64,000 nucleotides of DNA from Trissonchulus latispiculum. Taxonomy: Eukaryota; Nematoda; Enoplea; Enoplida; Ironidae. Under the pieces are notes generated by a model. The model saw nothing but the letters and a program-made list of their open reading frames with translations, was not told where the DNA came from and searched no databases. Each line of letters begins with the position of its first letter. Position 1 is the first letter of the stretch. The position numbers and the translations under genes were made by a program. The stretch lies in NCBI GenBank assembly GCA_030248195.1, contig JASAND010030309.1, forward strand, positions 1 to 64,000, read 5' to 3'. Positions 1-10,745 of the stretch are shown in pieces.

Positions 1-142
1 GTATTGCTGTGTATATACTTGGATGTAGCGGTGGAGAAGAAAACATTTACGTACAGCTTTGCAAAATTAATGTTAATGCGTCGTTATTCATGCAAGCCAT
101 TTCAGTGTTGGATTAAAAGTAAGCAAAAGCTAAATGAGCGTC

Positions 143-322
143 AATATGAGCCCAAGAGAAACGTAGCGGCTCATATTAGCCGTTTACATCTTGTCCTCTA
201 CTTATTTAGATGTTGGCTCATATTAAACATTTTAAATCTTGTCCTTGACACATTTAAATGTTGACCATCATAGCTCATATTAACTTTTTCATGCGACTGC
301 AAGGAGCATTTTTCATACTTGT
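143..322. mobile_element. Right end of an ACAAGT-family foldback element
   Basis: This stretch carries three CTCATATTA-type units about 50 bp apart. It ends in the inverse of ACAAGTAnnAAAAATGCTCC, the terminus of the complete element at 3107-4030. The rest of the element lies beyond the left window edge. No target duplication can be judged. Confidence 0.6.
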
Positions 323-823
323 TATAAAAAATGATACCAAAAATTAAAAGCGGAAGAAAGATGGCAAAAATGTATATACTTACGTCGATAATACTGCTTC
401 AGAGACGATGACATCTGTAATGCCGACACCCGCTTGTCAGAAGCAGATTCTACATACGAACTTGATCTGCAAGCTAAGTTGATATCAAAATGTTCACCAA
501 ATTCCTACAAAAAAATCTAATTTGATGAATACTTGGTATATACAATATAATAAACATAGGTGTATAATCATGCCTACCCGAGCACGTCCAAATAACGCGT
601 TCCTCCGCGGCAGCGCCTAAGCTTACCGAGAGCGTGTTAGGCTTAGCACAGAGCGTGCTTTTACACGTCTAAGCCTAAGCCATTTTTTTAGCATAAGCTC
701 ATGCTAATTAGGAGTTTAAAAAATTTTTTACATTGCATAGGCATCGAGGATATCTCGGATAGGCAGTCTCACGTGCATACGCAATGTTGAACATATATCT
801 TGCATACAGTAAGCATAATGTAT
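323..823. other. Unassigned intergenic or repeat sequence
   Basis: No coding signal is visible. Positions 600-690 hold several copies of GCCTAAGC or its complement in both orientations, which is a small cluster of inverted short repeats. Confidence 0.4.
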
Positions 824-824
824 A

Positions 825-896
<72 letters not shown>
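824..896. repeat. (TA)n microsatellite
   Basis: An almost pure TA tract sits directly next to the hairpin at 898-923. The same pairing of tract and hairpin recurs at 4028-4111. Tyrosine/isoleucine ORFs across it are artefacts. Confidence 0.97.
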
Positions 897-897
<1 letters not shown>

Positions 898-898
<1 letters not shown>

Positions 899-923
899 TG
901 GGGTAGCTCGGAGAGCACCCCAT
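898..923. repeat. GC-rich hairpin, element terminus candidate
   Basis: Arms ATGGGGT(A)GCTC and AGCACCCCAT surround a GGAG loop, with ATAT on both sides. It belongs to the hairpin family at 4086, 6564, 8599, 19976, 22715 and 27076. It is followed by about 0.5 kb of body and then a ~145-bp array. Confidence 0.7.
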
Positions 924-1394
924 AATATGAGCTAAAACGGTCAAATGCAGCCTTTGAAAACGTTAATTAAGCAAAACTAATTAACGGTAAGGAGTTGAGA
1001 GCTAAAATTTGCATTTCTGAAATCTCCAGACCAAGAGCTTTCGAATGATACCAAACTTGCCCGGAAAAAATGAACTTTGAAAAAATCGACTTTTCTGACC
1101 ACTTTGTATATATGTGTGGTTTTTTTTTCTGTTGTGTTCGTCCTTTACGCTTTTGTACAATTTTGTGTCCAACGGATTTTTCACATGGCTTATGGTGGTA
1201 ACCTTTACCTATTATTATCTTGTTAGCATAACCATGAACCTGTTCACTATTGATTATTTTTGCCCGATTTTGCTCCTAGCGATTTTTACAGACTGTCAAA
1301 CATGGGGTTGCGAAGCGTTTGGACTTAGAAATTTTTCGAGGCCCCAACATAGAAAATTGTCAAAAAGTCGTCTAAAATAGCGTTTTTCGGCCAT
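924..1394 (+). repeat. Dispersed repeat body, copy 1
   Basis: This segment is clearly similar to 4112-4560. Both have the order GTTAATTA, AACTAATTAACGGTA, GGAGTTGAGAGCTAAA, then GAGCTTTCGAATGATACC. In both copies a (TA)n tract and hairpin precede it and 145-bp monomers follow it, so the whole composite is one dispersed element. No ORF is convincing. Confidence 0.6.
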
Positions 1395-2970
1395 TTGGTG
1401 GTGCGCATATATAGTAAATCGGTGGCGCTGAAAACGATGAGCATATCGCCGAAACGGACGGATGTGACCCTCGGGCTGCATGGCGCCCGTGGTTCCTCGC
1501 CCAGGGTCAAAGTTGGGAAAAGTCGCTAAAAACGGCTATTTTTGGCCTTTTTGTGAAGCCATATATAGTAAATTGGGGTCGCTGAACACGATAGGCATGT
1601 TTAATTCTCCGTGTGGTGCCGCTATTGCGCTGCACTGCGATGCGGCAGCCGCAGCGACGCTGCAGGTGGAGCATCGTGCAGCACGCCCTGTAACTTGAAA
1701 TGGACAAGTTGAAACTGCCTGACTGAAAGCTTGCCCTTATATAGTAAATCGGGGTCGCTGAACACGATGAGAGTATCCTTGTCACTGTGCGATGCTGCTA
1801 TCGTGCTGCGCTGCGGCGCTGCAGCCGCAGCACCGTGCAGCACGCCCTGTAACTTGCAATAGACAGGTTCTAACTGCCTGAAAGCTTGCCCTTATATAGT
1901 AAATCGGAGTCGCTGAACACGATGAGAGTATCCTCGTCGCTGTGCGGTGCTGCGCTGCGGCGCTGCAGCCGCAGTACCATGCAGCACGCCCTGTAGCTTG
2001 AAATGGACAAGTTTTAACTGCCTGAAAGCTTGCCCTTATATAGTAAATCGGGGTCGCTGAACACGATGAGAGTATCCTCGTCGCTGTGCGGTGCTGCGCT
2101 GCAGCCGCAGCACCGTGCAGCACGCCCTGTAACTTGAAATAGATAAGTTGAAACTGCCTGAAAGCTTGCCCTTATATAGTAAATCGTGGTCGCTGAACAC
2201 GATGAGAGTATCCTCGTCGCTGTGCGGTGCTGCGCTGCGGCGCTGCAGCCGCAGCACCGTGCAGCACGCCCTGTAACTTGTAATAGACAAGTTCTAACTG
2301 CCTGAAAGCTTGCCCTTATATAGTAAATCGGGGTCGCTGAACACTATGAGAGTATCCCCGTCGCTGTGCGGTGCTGCGCTGCGGCGCTGCAGCCGCAGCA
2401 CCCGCAGCACCGTGCAGCACGCCCTGTAACTTGAAATAGATAAGTTGAAACTGCCTGAAAGCTTGCCCTTATATAGTAAATCGTGGTCGCTGAACACGAT
2501 GAGAGTATCCTCGTCGCTGTGCGGTGCGGCGCTGCAGCCGCAGCACCGTGCAGCACGCCCTGTAACTTGTAATAGACAAGTTCTAACTGCCTGAAAGCTT
2601 GCCCTTATATAGTAAATCGGGGTCGCTGAATACTATGAGAGTATCCTCGTCGCTGTGCGCTGGCGCCCGTGGTTCCTCGCCCAGGGTCAAAGTTGGGAAA
2701 AGTCCCCAAAAACAGCTATTTTCGGCCATTTGGTGGTGTCCATATATAGGAAATCGGGGTCGCTGAAAACGATGAGCATACTGCCGATACCGTCCGAAGT
2801 GACCACTGGTCAGCATGGCTCCCGTGGTTCCTCGCCCGGGGTCAAAGTTGGGAAAACTCACTATAAACAGCGGTTTTCGGCGTTTTTGTCGGGGGCATAT
2901 ATAGTAAATCGACTACGCTCGTTTCAATGGGCATATTGCCGAAACCGACGGATGTGACCCTCGGGCTGCA
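1395..2970 (+). repeat. ~145-bp tandem array
   Basis: The phrase TTATATAGTAAATCG begins at 1737, 1892, 2036, 2172, 2316, 2469 and 2605, a mean spacing near 145 bp. Diverged monomers flank these at 1406, 1559, 2743 and 2898. Central monomers contain a GC-rich hairpin with arms GGTGCTGCG and CGCAGCACC. The overlapping Ala/Cys-rich ORFs on both strands are by-products of the repeat. Confidence 0.9.
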
Positions 2971-3106
2971 TGGCGCTCGTGGTTAGTCGGCCAGGGTCAA
3001 CGTTGGAAAAAGTCCGCAAAAACAGCGGTGGCTGGGTCCTGTGTGGGTCAGAATGAAATCGAATATGCTGCCACGTACTCTACAACAATACCAAAAATGG
3101 AAGAAG

Positions 3107-4027
3107 ACAAGTAGGAAAAATGCTCCTTGCAGTCGCATGTAAAATGCAATATGAGCTAAGGGCAGCATTTAAATACGTAAAAGACAAGAGTTAAAATACT
3201 TAATATGAGCCATCATCTAAATGGGTAGAAGACAAGATTCAAAATGCTTAATATGAGCCAGCATTTAAATGTCTAAAAGACAAGATTTAAATGCTTAATA
3301 TGAGCAGCTCGCTTTCTCGGGCTCATATTGACGATACATTTACAGCCACTTAAATGACTCCTTCAAGGCCCGTTATTTTCGCCAATGTGACATGCGTCAA
3401 ATTCCTATTTATTTGTCAAGTTGTCTAACCACAAGATAACTCTAAGCGATTTAATTAAAACAAACGCTTTTATTTCGAAAACGTATTATTTGTCAGCTTA
3501 TTTCTGTTTTTACAGTCCAGCTCATCTTTTTCAGAAGTCAGTGATAGCAAGCTGCCAGCTGAAATCGCACTAGTATGTAAGCTAAACTATATATATATAA
3601 CGTAATATAACAAGAGCTATAATATGCGGGGCTAGAGCTGTAACGTTATTACGATTACGTGCTGAATAAGGATCTGACAGTTCCTGCAGTTGTCTTTATA
3701 GCGACTAATAGAGGCGTTTAGGTCAGGAGATGTTTATATACATTTTAGTCGACATTTCTTGACCCTCACTGAGTACCTTGAGGTTTACTTACAAGCTTGA
3801 AGGCGTCAATATGAGCCCGAGAAAGCGAGCTGCTCATATTAAGCATTTAAATCTTGTCTTTTAGACATTTAAATGCTGGCTCATATTAAGCATTTTGAAT
3901 CTTGTCTTCTACCCATTTAGATGATGGCTCATATTAAGTATTTTAACTCTTGTCTTTTACGTATTTAAATGCTGCCCTTAGCTCATATTGCATTTTACAT
4001 GCGACTGCAAGGAGCATTTTTCCTACT

Positions 4028-4030
<3 letters not shown>
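3107..4030. mobile_element. Foldback element with 226-bp inverted repeats (ACAAGT family)
   Basis: Arms 3107-3332 and 3805-4030 are inverse copies with no mismatch that I could find by eye. Each arm holds about four ~47-bp subrepeats built on AATATGAGCC and GACAAGA. Termini read ACAAGTAGGAAAAATGCTCC. The right end runs straight into (TA)n. No target duplication is evident and the ~470-bp centre has no ORF, so the element is non-autonomous. Confidence 0.85.

Positions 4031-4080
<50 letters not shown>
4029..4080. repeat. (TA)n microsatellite
   Basis: A TA tract lies exactly between the end of the foldback element (4030) and the hairpin at 4086. Confidence 0.95.
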
Positions 4081-4083
<3 letters not shown>

Positions 4084-4085
4084 TC

Positions 4086-4111
4086 ATGAGGGTGCGCGGA
4101 GCGCCCCTCAT
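4086..4111. repeat. GC-rich hairpin
   Basis: Arms ATGAGGG(T)GCGC and GCGCCCCTCAT enclose a GGA loop, flanked by ATATC and AATATGA. This is the same position and context as the hairpin at 898-923. Confidence 0.7.
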
Positions 4112-4560
4112 AATATGAACTATAAAGGTACTTTGCGGATTGGGAAAACTGTTAATTAGCCGTAACTAATTAACGGTAGGGAGTTGAGAGCTAAAGTTTA
4201 TATACATTTTTGAAATCTCCAGGGCAAGAGCTTTCGAATGATACCAAACTTGTCCGGAAAAAATGAACTTTGAAAAAATCGACTTTTTGATACAAGTTTA
4301 AAAGTGGGGGGTTTTTTCTCTGTATTGACCACTTTTATAGGGCCATTTTTGCGCACACCGATTTTTCAAACGGCCCATAGGAAAAATTTTTCTATACTAA
4401 TTTTTGATTATCTAGGCGATGGTCCAGATTAAGTTTATGTTTGATTTCCGAATTTCGCTATGGGTCGATTTTTACAGATGGTCAAAAGTGGAAAAATCGA
4501 CGTTTGGACTTAGAAATTTTTCGAGGTCCCAACACAGAAAATTGTCAAAAAGTCGTCTAA
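4112..4560 (+). repeat. Dispersed repeat body, copy 2
   Basis: This is the second copy of the body at 924-1394. It shares AACTAATTAACGGTA, GGAGTTGAGAGCTAAA and GCTTTCGAATGATACC in the same order and spacing. Confidence 0.6.
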
Positions 4561-4870
4561 AATAGAGTTTTTTGGCCATTTGGTGGTGCGCATATATAGT
4601 AAATCGGGGTCGCTTAACACGATGAGCATACTGCCGAAACCGCCCGAAGTGACCACTGGTCAGCATGGCCCCGTGGCACCTCGCCCAGGGTCAAAGTTAG
4701 GGTCAAAGTTGGGAAAAGTCACTAAAACATCGTTTTTCGGGGTTTTGGTTGCCTTACCTTGCCTTACCTTACCTTACCTTACCTTGGTTGGGTGCATATA
4801 TAGTAAATCGACTACGCTCGTTTCAATGAGCATATTTTCAGGACCGACGGAAGTGACCACTGGTCACTAT
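4561..4870 (+). repeat. Two ~145-bp monomers with a (CCTTA)n insertion
   Basis: CATATATAGTAAATCG occurs near 4590 and 4796. Between them at about 4753-4785 lies a short (CCTTA)n microsatellite, which explains the longer spacing. The unit is the same as in the 1395-2970 array. Confidence 0.75.
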
Positions 4871-5400
4871 GGCCTATTGACTAGTGTTCGAATACAAAAC
4901 CTCAGCCCAGCAGCTCTTATGTGTAGGGCACCACAGTCCGTAGGCCCAGACCCTTCTTTTACACACTAACTTTCGACCCCTGGCCAGGTAGCCACAGAAG
5001 CCAGATCCGAAATTCATATGGCACACGTAAATTAGGCCCATGGGGCAATGCTCCACAGCAAACTTCAGACCCAATGGCCCAGCCAAGTTGCAGTTAACTG
5101 ATCCCAAAGGATTGACCATTTCTGAAAAAACTATCTCCGATAAAGTCGAAATCCTGCTATGTACACAGACCTATGGGGAGGTCCTACCTACACCATACTC
5201 ATTTCCCCAGAAATGGGGAAAAGCTGTTCAAAAAACCCCATACTGTACAGAAAAATTGAGACCTCCGACCCCTAGGGTGGGGGGAAAAACTGGAGAGAAA
5301 GTCGTGCACTGAAAAATTGAATGTCATATCTCAAAAACGGCTTGTCCGATTTTGCTCAAATTTGTAGAGCATGTACCCCTTGTGAAGGGGTTTCTACTGG
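4871..5400 (+). repeat. Dispersed modules shared with 22.1-22.7 kb
   Basis: Positions 4888-5000 match 22110-22215, for example CCTCAGCCCAGCAGCTCTTA and TTTTACACACTAACT. Positions 5320-5400 match 22540-22600, for example CATATCTCAA and GCATGTACCCCT. The matching element at 22.5 kb continues uninterrupted to its hairpin. Here it is split by the insertion at 5401-6476. Confidence 0.6.
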
Positions 5401-6476
5401 TATAGTCAAGCGGGAAAAACCCACTTTTCAGATTTTTGGCCAGAACTTTTTACTGGTTTGAGATATTGAAATACTGACTATACAGGCTGCTAGGCCTAGT
5501 CGTAAGCTTTCTTATGAGCTATAGAACACCTCTGTAGGGTGCGCCGTTAGTGAGAAAAAATGTCCCAAACTGGCGGGAAAAAACACAATGCGGGAAAAAA
5601 CCCATATGCGGGAAAAACCCACCCCGAAAATTTTTTGGCAAGTTGCCAGGAGCATTTCTAACCGTTCCAAATGAAAGAGCGGGTTGTTTTTAGTACAACT
5701 GCATCAAAATATATTAGTTTTTGTTGAAAAATTGAGGTCATAGTGACTTTTGAAAATTTGGTATGTTTAACACATAAACATAGGCAAATTTTGGAAATTT
5801 TTTAAAATTGTTTATTTTCGTCAGTTTAAGCATCCTATCGTGTAGAAAACGTGTTTTCCTGTATTTAGAGCCAAACTAGGCCCATTTTAGGCAAAAATAA
5901 GCGTTTTTGGCCAAATTTGAAATTTTGGCTTGAAATGGCACCATGTCCGATTTTGACCCCCTGGACCTCCCATAACAGATCGAACCCAGGTAAAACCTAT
6001 ACCAATTTAATCTATAGGCTCTATTAAACAAATGTATGTATTCGTTTGACCTTTCCTGCTAATGCTTAGAAAAATTTTCAGTTTTGAAAAGTGGGTTTTT
6101 CCCGCATGTGGGTTTTTCCCCGCCAACTCTAGGTCACCCCCAGGTCGCACCGGAGGGGTTAGAGCAGTGTGGCATATATCATCATGATGCGCAACAGATG
6201 CCCTACACATACATACAATCCGCTTTGGTCTAAGTCTTTAGTTCAGGGTGGCCATGCAAAGTTTGCCAAATTTCGGTACTTGGACGGACCAAAATTTTCG
6301 AAAATTTCAAAGTCCCAAAAAATTTGCTGGGAAGCAGTGGGAGCGACAATAATAAACCCTCCAGGGTTATTTTGGATGCTCTTCAAGATAGGCTATTAAA
6401 ATCCTAGATAGCTCATACCGGTGGGGGTGGGTTTTTCCCCGCATTGGCGAGTGGGTTTTTTTCCCGCCTGACTATA
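5401..6476. mobile_element. TIR element with GCGGGAAAAACCCAC termini
   Basis: The left end TATAGTCAAGCGGGAAAAAC and the inverse of the right end (TATAGTCAGGCGGG plus A-run and CCCAC) form TIRs of about 23 bp. The GGGAAAAACCC motif recurs several times just inside both ends, near 5575-5625 and 6095-6125. A TA duplication is possible. The interrupted host matches the uninterrupted paralogue at 22540-22742. No transposase ORF is present. Confidence 0.7.
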
Positions 6477-6563
6477 CAATATGAAGGTCCTAGCTCAACT
6501 CCTCCACCGGCAACAGGGAAAACTATGTTCCAACACTGCGCAATAGGCCTTTTTCCCTATTCT

Positions 6564-6589
6564 AGGTAGTGCGCTGACGCGCACTACCT
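6564..6589. repeat. Perfect 11-bp GC hairpin
   Basis: Arms AGGTAGTGCGC and GCGCACTACCT flank a TGAC loop. It is preceded by TTTTCCCTATTCT, exactly as at 22702-22715, where the stem sequence differs but still pairs. Confidence 0.8.
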
Positions 6590-7060
6590 GATTTCATAAA
6601 TTTTAAAACGGTAAGGAAAATAAATAATAAGCGAAAAGTAGTCGAGTTTGGTATCAAATTAAAGGTCTCGTTCAGAACACGAAAATGTATAAATTAAGTG
6701 GATTTGGGGCGGCACGTGGTTCCAGCGGGCCCATATCCCGAAAAATAAAAGTTGCTCCGATCGCTACAAGGGCTCATTTGAAAGCTCTTATCACGCTGAG
6801 TGAAAGTTATAATTGGGTCATCGCTCAAAAATGCTGTCTGCGAAAGTTATCCCTCTTTAATCACCAAAAATTGGTAGTTTTAACAATTTTCGAGGGTTTA
6901 ATCCAGGCTTGCGAAAGCTGTGAGCTGAATCAAGTCAAGCCAGTGCGCTACATTTTGCGTCTCATCATTACAAGTAACAAAAATGCTCCGCACAAAAGGG
7001 GATAATATGTGTGTTGGGCCTATATCATCTATCCTTTAAATTCCGGTTGAGAAAGGCATA
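6590..7060 (+). repeat. Body between hairpin and array
   Basis: About 470 bp separates the hairpin from the next tandem array. It begins with AAAACGGTAAGGAAAATAA, which resembles AACGGTAAGGAG in the body at 924-1394. No supported ORF is present. Confidence 0.35.
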
Positions 7061-7570
7061 AATCCGACACCGCAAAAGTTGCTCAGCTCACTTAGGGCTT
7101 TCATTTGATACCAAATTTTACCACTTTTGAAAAATTTTATTTTTGACCCAAAATCGCCTAAGTCCCCACCCCACCACAGCACTCTACAGCCACTCTGGCT
7201 ATGCAGTGCTATGACAAAAGTTGCTCATCTCACTCAGGGCTTTCATTTGATACCAAATTTGACCACTTTTGAAAAATTTTATTTTTGACCCAAAATCGCC
7301 CAAGTCCCCACCACAGCACTCTACAGCCACTTTAGGTATGGAGTTCTATGACAAAAATTGCTCAGCTCACTTAGGGCTTTCATTTGATACCAAATTATAC
7401 CACTTTTGAAAAATTTTATTTTTGACCCAAAATCGCCTAAGTCCCCACGCCACCCCACCACAGCACTCTACAGTCACTTTGGGTATGCAGTTCTATGACA
7501 AAAGTTGCTCAGCTCACTTAGGGCTTTCATTTGATACCAAATTTGACCACTTTTGAGAAACTTTATTTTC
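7061..7570 (+). repeat. ~142-bp tandem array
   Basis: The phrase GCTCAGCTCACTTAGGGCTT (or a close variant) starts at 7081, 7223, 7360 and 7507. Each unit contains GCTTTCATTTGATACCAAA and a CAGCACTCTACAG segment. A reversed remnant of the same unit lies near 39735-39800, and a related module opens the 149-bp array at 21.0 kb. Confidence 0.85.
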
Positions 7571-8060
7571 GACCATTTGACCCTCCCACCCGACTGACCC
7601 TTCAAATGGCAAAGTAGAACCAGCCCAGCAAAATAGGTACGTCGGACGGCAAAAAGAATACCGGGAATGAGCTGGACACACCAGAAAACCAGTATAGACA
7701 AAGTTTTGAGAGGCCAGGTAGAGCCTACTATGGACCTCCAGGAAGCGGTTTCCGACTTGACCCTCCCGACGGCAAAGTAGAACCAGCCCAGCAATATAAA
7801 CACGTCGGCCGGCAAAACGGCCGGCAAAACGGATACCGGGAATGAGCTGGGCACACCAGGAAACCCCTATGGACAAAGTTTTGAGAGGCCAGGTAGAGCC
7901 TACTATGGACCTCCAGGAAGCTGTTTCCGACTCGACCCTCCCGATGGCAAAGTGGAACCAGCCCAGCAAGATGGGTGGGTCTGACGGTAAAACTGACTGC
8001 GGGAATCGTTTCTCCGTGCCAGAAAACCATTGTATGGAACATTTGAGCTTTCAAAGTTAA
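7571..8060 (+). repeat. ~165-175-bp tandem repeat, 2.5 copies
   Basis: GGCAAAGTRGAACCAGCCCA recurs near 7608, 7771 and 7946. The last two copies are close. Units include GAGAGGCCAGGTAGAGCCTA and GACCCTCCCGA. The long minus-strand ORFs follow the repeat phase and are not genes. Confidence 0.8.
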
Positions 8061-8598
8061 ATAGATAGCGAGAAATTTCGATTTTTCATTTTTCGAATTT
8101 TCGCCATCTTTGACGGGCCACTGTGGTCGCTAGGGAAGTGATAGAGAAACGCAACCTGGACCGTTAGTTAGTTCAATATATGTAATTTCTGAATATAAAA
8201 AGAAATCAGCTCCAGCTCGTAACGTTCGACCTGACCGACGACCACAAAAATGGTCACTTTTCGCTATATGAGCCGACTTTGCGGCGCCACTGCGGCGCTG
8301 TGGCGCAGCTGCGGCGCAAAAAAAGTTGTGATTCTTAAATTCTTTAGAGGGTACTACTAGACCCCATAGCCCTTTAGGTTGGCCCACCGCTGCAGATCAC
8401 GTGAAAGCGGCGAACATTATGTACAATACAACCATCAAATAGGAGAAACCGAAAAAAAACATCGCCGCCATAACCGGTCCGGGGCGCAACTTTTTAACGG
8501 TAAGTGATACGGGGCTGAAACTTCACAGACATACTAAACTCGATGTGCTCTACAATTTGCGCATGAAATCTGCTCTCCAGCCACTTTTCACACATATT
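8061..8598. other. Unassigned sequence before a GC hairpin
   Basis: A GC-rich tract at 8277-8322 contains four to five GCGGCGC/GGCGCAG motifs. TTTTTAACGGTAAGTGAT at 8489-8506 resembles the AACGGTAAGG found beside other hairpins of this family. No coding signal. Confidence 0.35.
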
Positions 8599-8624
8599 AT
8601 AGGGGTCGCTGCCGCGACCCCTAT
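8599..8624. repeat. Perfect 11-bp GC hairpin
   Basis: Arms ATAGGGGTCGC and GCGACCCCTAT flank a TGCC loop, preceded by CATATT and followed by GATAC. It belongs to the hairpin family. Confidence 0.8.
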
Positions 8625-9162
8625 GATACACAACTACGTAAAAATTGCAGCTTTGGATCTTCATGCATGCGTAAGATAAGCTAATTTAAACATACTTTAA
8701 AGGAACCGACACGGCGGCTTCTAGGATGTAAAACATGTGTAGAAAGAAATATATAAAGAAAAATTTCAACACTGGTGGCCGCCGCCCCCCCCCCCCCCTA
8801 TCAGAACACTCTGGGTGCGCCACTGATGTATAGTCAGATTATATACCAAAAAAAGATCAGTCGACAGTTTTTTGCTCCAAACGTTCGCAGGGTGATGTGC
8901 GATAGCCTGACCAGGGTGCATATACGTATATGCATAGGGTTCGGTCCGACACATAAGCCCACATATTGCCCCTAGCTTGCCTCTTAGGCAATCCTGAGTA
9001 ATTAAAAAATTTTGGTGATCTTTTTTGAGAACGATTCCCAAAAGAAAAACTAGTGTTCCCAAATAAAAAACCACCCTCTTACTGGCAGCGCAAATCTAAC
9101 ATTACCTGTATATAATCAACCAATATATACTACATGGTACTTGATGGAGCCCAAGGCTGTAG
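8625..9162. other. Unassigned, with remnant of a G-tract MITE
   Basis: A C-run at 8785-8799 is followed by CTGGGTGCGCCACTG ending at about 8825. That is the terminus of the GGCGCACCC hAT-like family seen complete at 28521-29198. The other end is not recognisable here. The rest is AT-rich and without coding signal. Confidence 0.4.
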
Positions 9163-9900
9163 TCCCTTGAAGTGGTAGATAGATTCGTCTATCTTGGTAG
9201 CGAACTTACCCCTTCTGGTGAAGCAGCAACTGAAATAAGAAGTCGCTTAGCAAAAGCCAACGGCGTTTTTCAGTCCTTATCCACGTGTTTATGGAGCCGT
9301 AAGGATATCTCTAACCGGACTAAAGCCCACATTTATGACGCCTCCGTCAAAAGTGTGCTTCTGTATGCTGGCGAAACATGGCCTGTTAAGGCTCATGACA
9401 TAGCTGCCATTGTGTTTGAGAGGAGATGCTGGCAGAAGGCTTTGAACATTTCATATCTCGCACCGTTTACCAACAGGGACATTGAAATCCTGTTCGGGCA
9501 CACAATTCCGCTGGAGGCTGTTATCCAGGAGAGGCGTATGAGGTGGCTTGGTCATGTCCTTCGAATGAGCCCTAGTCACCCCCCGCTACAGACATTGCTA
9601 GCAGGCCCACTGCACGGCTGGAAACGGCCGCGCGGAGGGGTCAGGAAAACGTGGAAGCGACGTATTGCTGAAGACACGGAGATCATTTTAAAGCCTTACA
9701 ACCTGCTGCATAAGAAATGGCTTGCTGTATGGTCACTAACATGCTCTGAAGTTGCTCAGGACAGGGAACAATGGAATGCTGCAGTCAGAGACGCTATCAG
9801 AGCCACCATTGGGCGCTTGCGCCCGTAAGGTTCTGGATGATGATGATGTAGCCTGGGCACGGCAGCCAACCTAGAGTATCTTGGACTACCATTACGTGGT
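9163..9900 (+). mobile_element. 5'-truncated RTE-type LINE, 3' end
   Basis: The insertion consists of the last ~220 codons of an RTE-like LINE polyprotein, its stop codon, and a short 3' region beginning with a GAT-rich stretch (GGATGATGATGATG at 9835-9848). Such short trinucleotide tails are typical of RTE 3' ends. An in-frame stop at 9160-9162 and loss of homology upstream mark the 5' truncation. Confidence 0.8.
9172..9828 (+). CDS. RTE-like LINE reverse transcriptase, C-terminal fragment
   Basis: This 218-codon frame is the region downstream of the reverse transcriptase catalytic core in RTE-like LINEs. It opens with the YLGS motif (about residues 7-10), continues with a LLYAGETW stretch (about residue 63), and has RRMRWLGHVLRM (about 121-132). 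It ends with a basic GxxRKTWKR segment and a final DREQWNAAV stretch. Endonuclease, palm and FADD motifs are absent because the copy is 5'-truncated. GTG at 9172 is only where the open frame begins. The frame has no stop or frameshift, so the insertion may be fairly young. It is not functional on its own. The family call rests on recognised motifs, not on a search. Confidence 0.8.
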   Translation: MVDRFVYLGSELTPSGEAATEIRSRLAKANGVFQSLSTCLWSRKDISNRTKAHIYDASVKSVLLYAGETWPVKAHDIAAIVFERRCWQKALNISYLAPFTNRDIEILFGHTIPLEAVIQERRMRWLGHVLRMSPSHPPLQTLLAGPLHGWKRPRGGVRKTWKRRIAEDTEIILKPYNLLHKKWLAVWSLTCSEVAQDREQWNAAVRDAIRATIGRLRP

Positions 9901-10113
9901 GTGTCTGGAGGTGTAAGTTCCTTTCTTTTCTTTTCTTTGAGCGGCAAACGCCTCAAGCTGACGTTCACAGCAGATTCAGCACCCTTTAACGTCAATTTTC
10001 TTTAAGTTTGCTGGAAAATTTCTGCGGGTTTACTTGTGACCTCAGGTGGACAAGGGGGGGGGAAAGGGGGGGGGGGAATTTCCCCCCCTCTCGGCGAAGT
10101 CGTCCACAAGGGG
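9901..10113. other. LINE 3' flank and G/C-run sequence
   Basis: A TTTTCTTTTC tract near 9922 precedes an AT-balanced stretch and then G-runs at 10053-10076 with a C-run at 10081-10088. ACAAGGGG at 10106-10113 is the left copy of the target duplication of the next element. Confidence 0.5.
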
Positions 10114-10506
10114 CAGGGTTGGGAGTCTCGGCCTCGGTCTCGGTCTCGCCCAAAAGCCGAGACTTGGCCAGTCTCGGTCTCGGTCTCGCTCACCCAACAG
10201 TCTCGGTCTCGGACCGAGACCGGAAATTTTTTGAAAATATCTAATTTTGGCGAAAATTTTAAATCAATGTTATGAAAATTAACTAACGAGGTGCGGAAAC
10301 CATACGTTTATGTGTTAAAGCCTCTAATACTAGATCTAAGCATCAAAAAATGGTTGAAACTAATTTTAAGCTAAAAATTGCTAGTCTCGGTCTCGGTCTC
10401 GGTCTCGCCCAAAAGCCGAGACTTGGCCAGTCTCGGTCTCGGTCTCGGTACCTTGGTCTCGGTCTCGTTCTCGGTCTCGGTAAAATCTCGGTCTCGCCCA
10501 ACCCTG
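10114..10506. mobile_element. hAT-type MITE with TCTCGG hexamer arrays
   Basis: TIRs CAGGGTTGGG and CCCAACCCTG are exact inverses. They are flanked by a perfect 8-bp duplication ACAAGGGG (10106-10113 and 10507-10514), which is the hAT target-site size. Inside both ends are arrays of TCTCGG (10126-10216 and 10384-10497). A ~50-bp block with GCCCAAAAGCCGAGACTTGG is repeated directly. The Ser/Arg-rich ORFs follow the hexamer. No transposase is present. Confidence 0.88.
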
Positions 10507-10745
10507 ACAAGGGGTGGCAAAATTGCTCCCACAAGGGGTAAAAAAATTGGCCACAAGGGGTAAGAAAATTGCCCAAAAAAATTTTTTTGCGAGAAAACGT
10601 CAGAAAATCGCTTTTTTGCTAAAAAATAGCTGTTTTTTGTTAAAAAATGGCAAAAATCGCTTAAAACTCGCCTTCAAAAGTACCCCTATGAAAAATCGCT
10701 CTCACAAGGGGTACCCAAATTTGCTTCCACAAGGGTCAGTGAAAT
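10503..10745 (+). repeat. CACAAGGGG minisatellite
   Basis: CACAAGGGG followed by an AAAATTG-like spacer recurs about every 23 bp between 10507 and 10575. Further copies lie at 10703 and 10728. The hAT element inserted into one of these units. Confidence 0.7.

Noticed and set aside
708..944. Minus-strand ORF of 78 aa with long Tyr-Ile repeats; similar ORFs at 3950-4159 and 46887-47125
   Set aside because: They translate (TA)n microsatellites.
1507..2861. Several 60-113 aa Cys/Ala-rich ORFs, mostly minus strand
   Set aside because: They repeat with the 145-bp array and appear on both strands. No start or domain is conserved apart from the repeat.
10008..10576. Ser/Arg/Gly-rich ORFs resembling RS-domain proteins
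   Set aside because: They are the (TCTCGG)n hexamer read in different frames inside a MITE.
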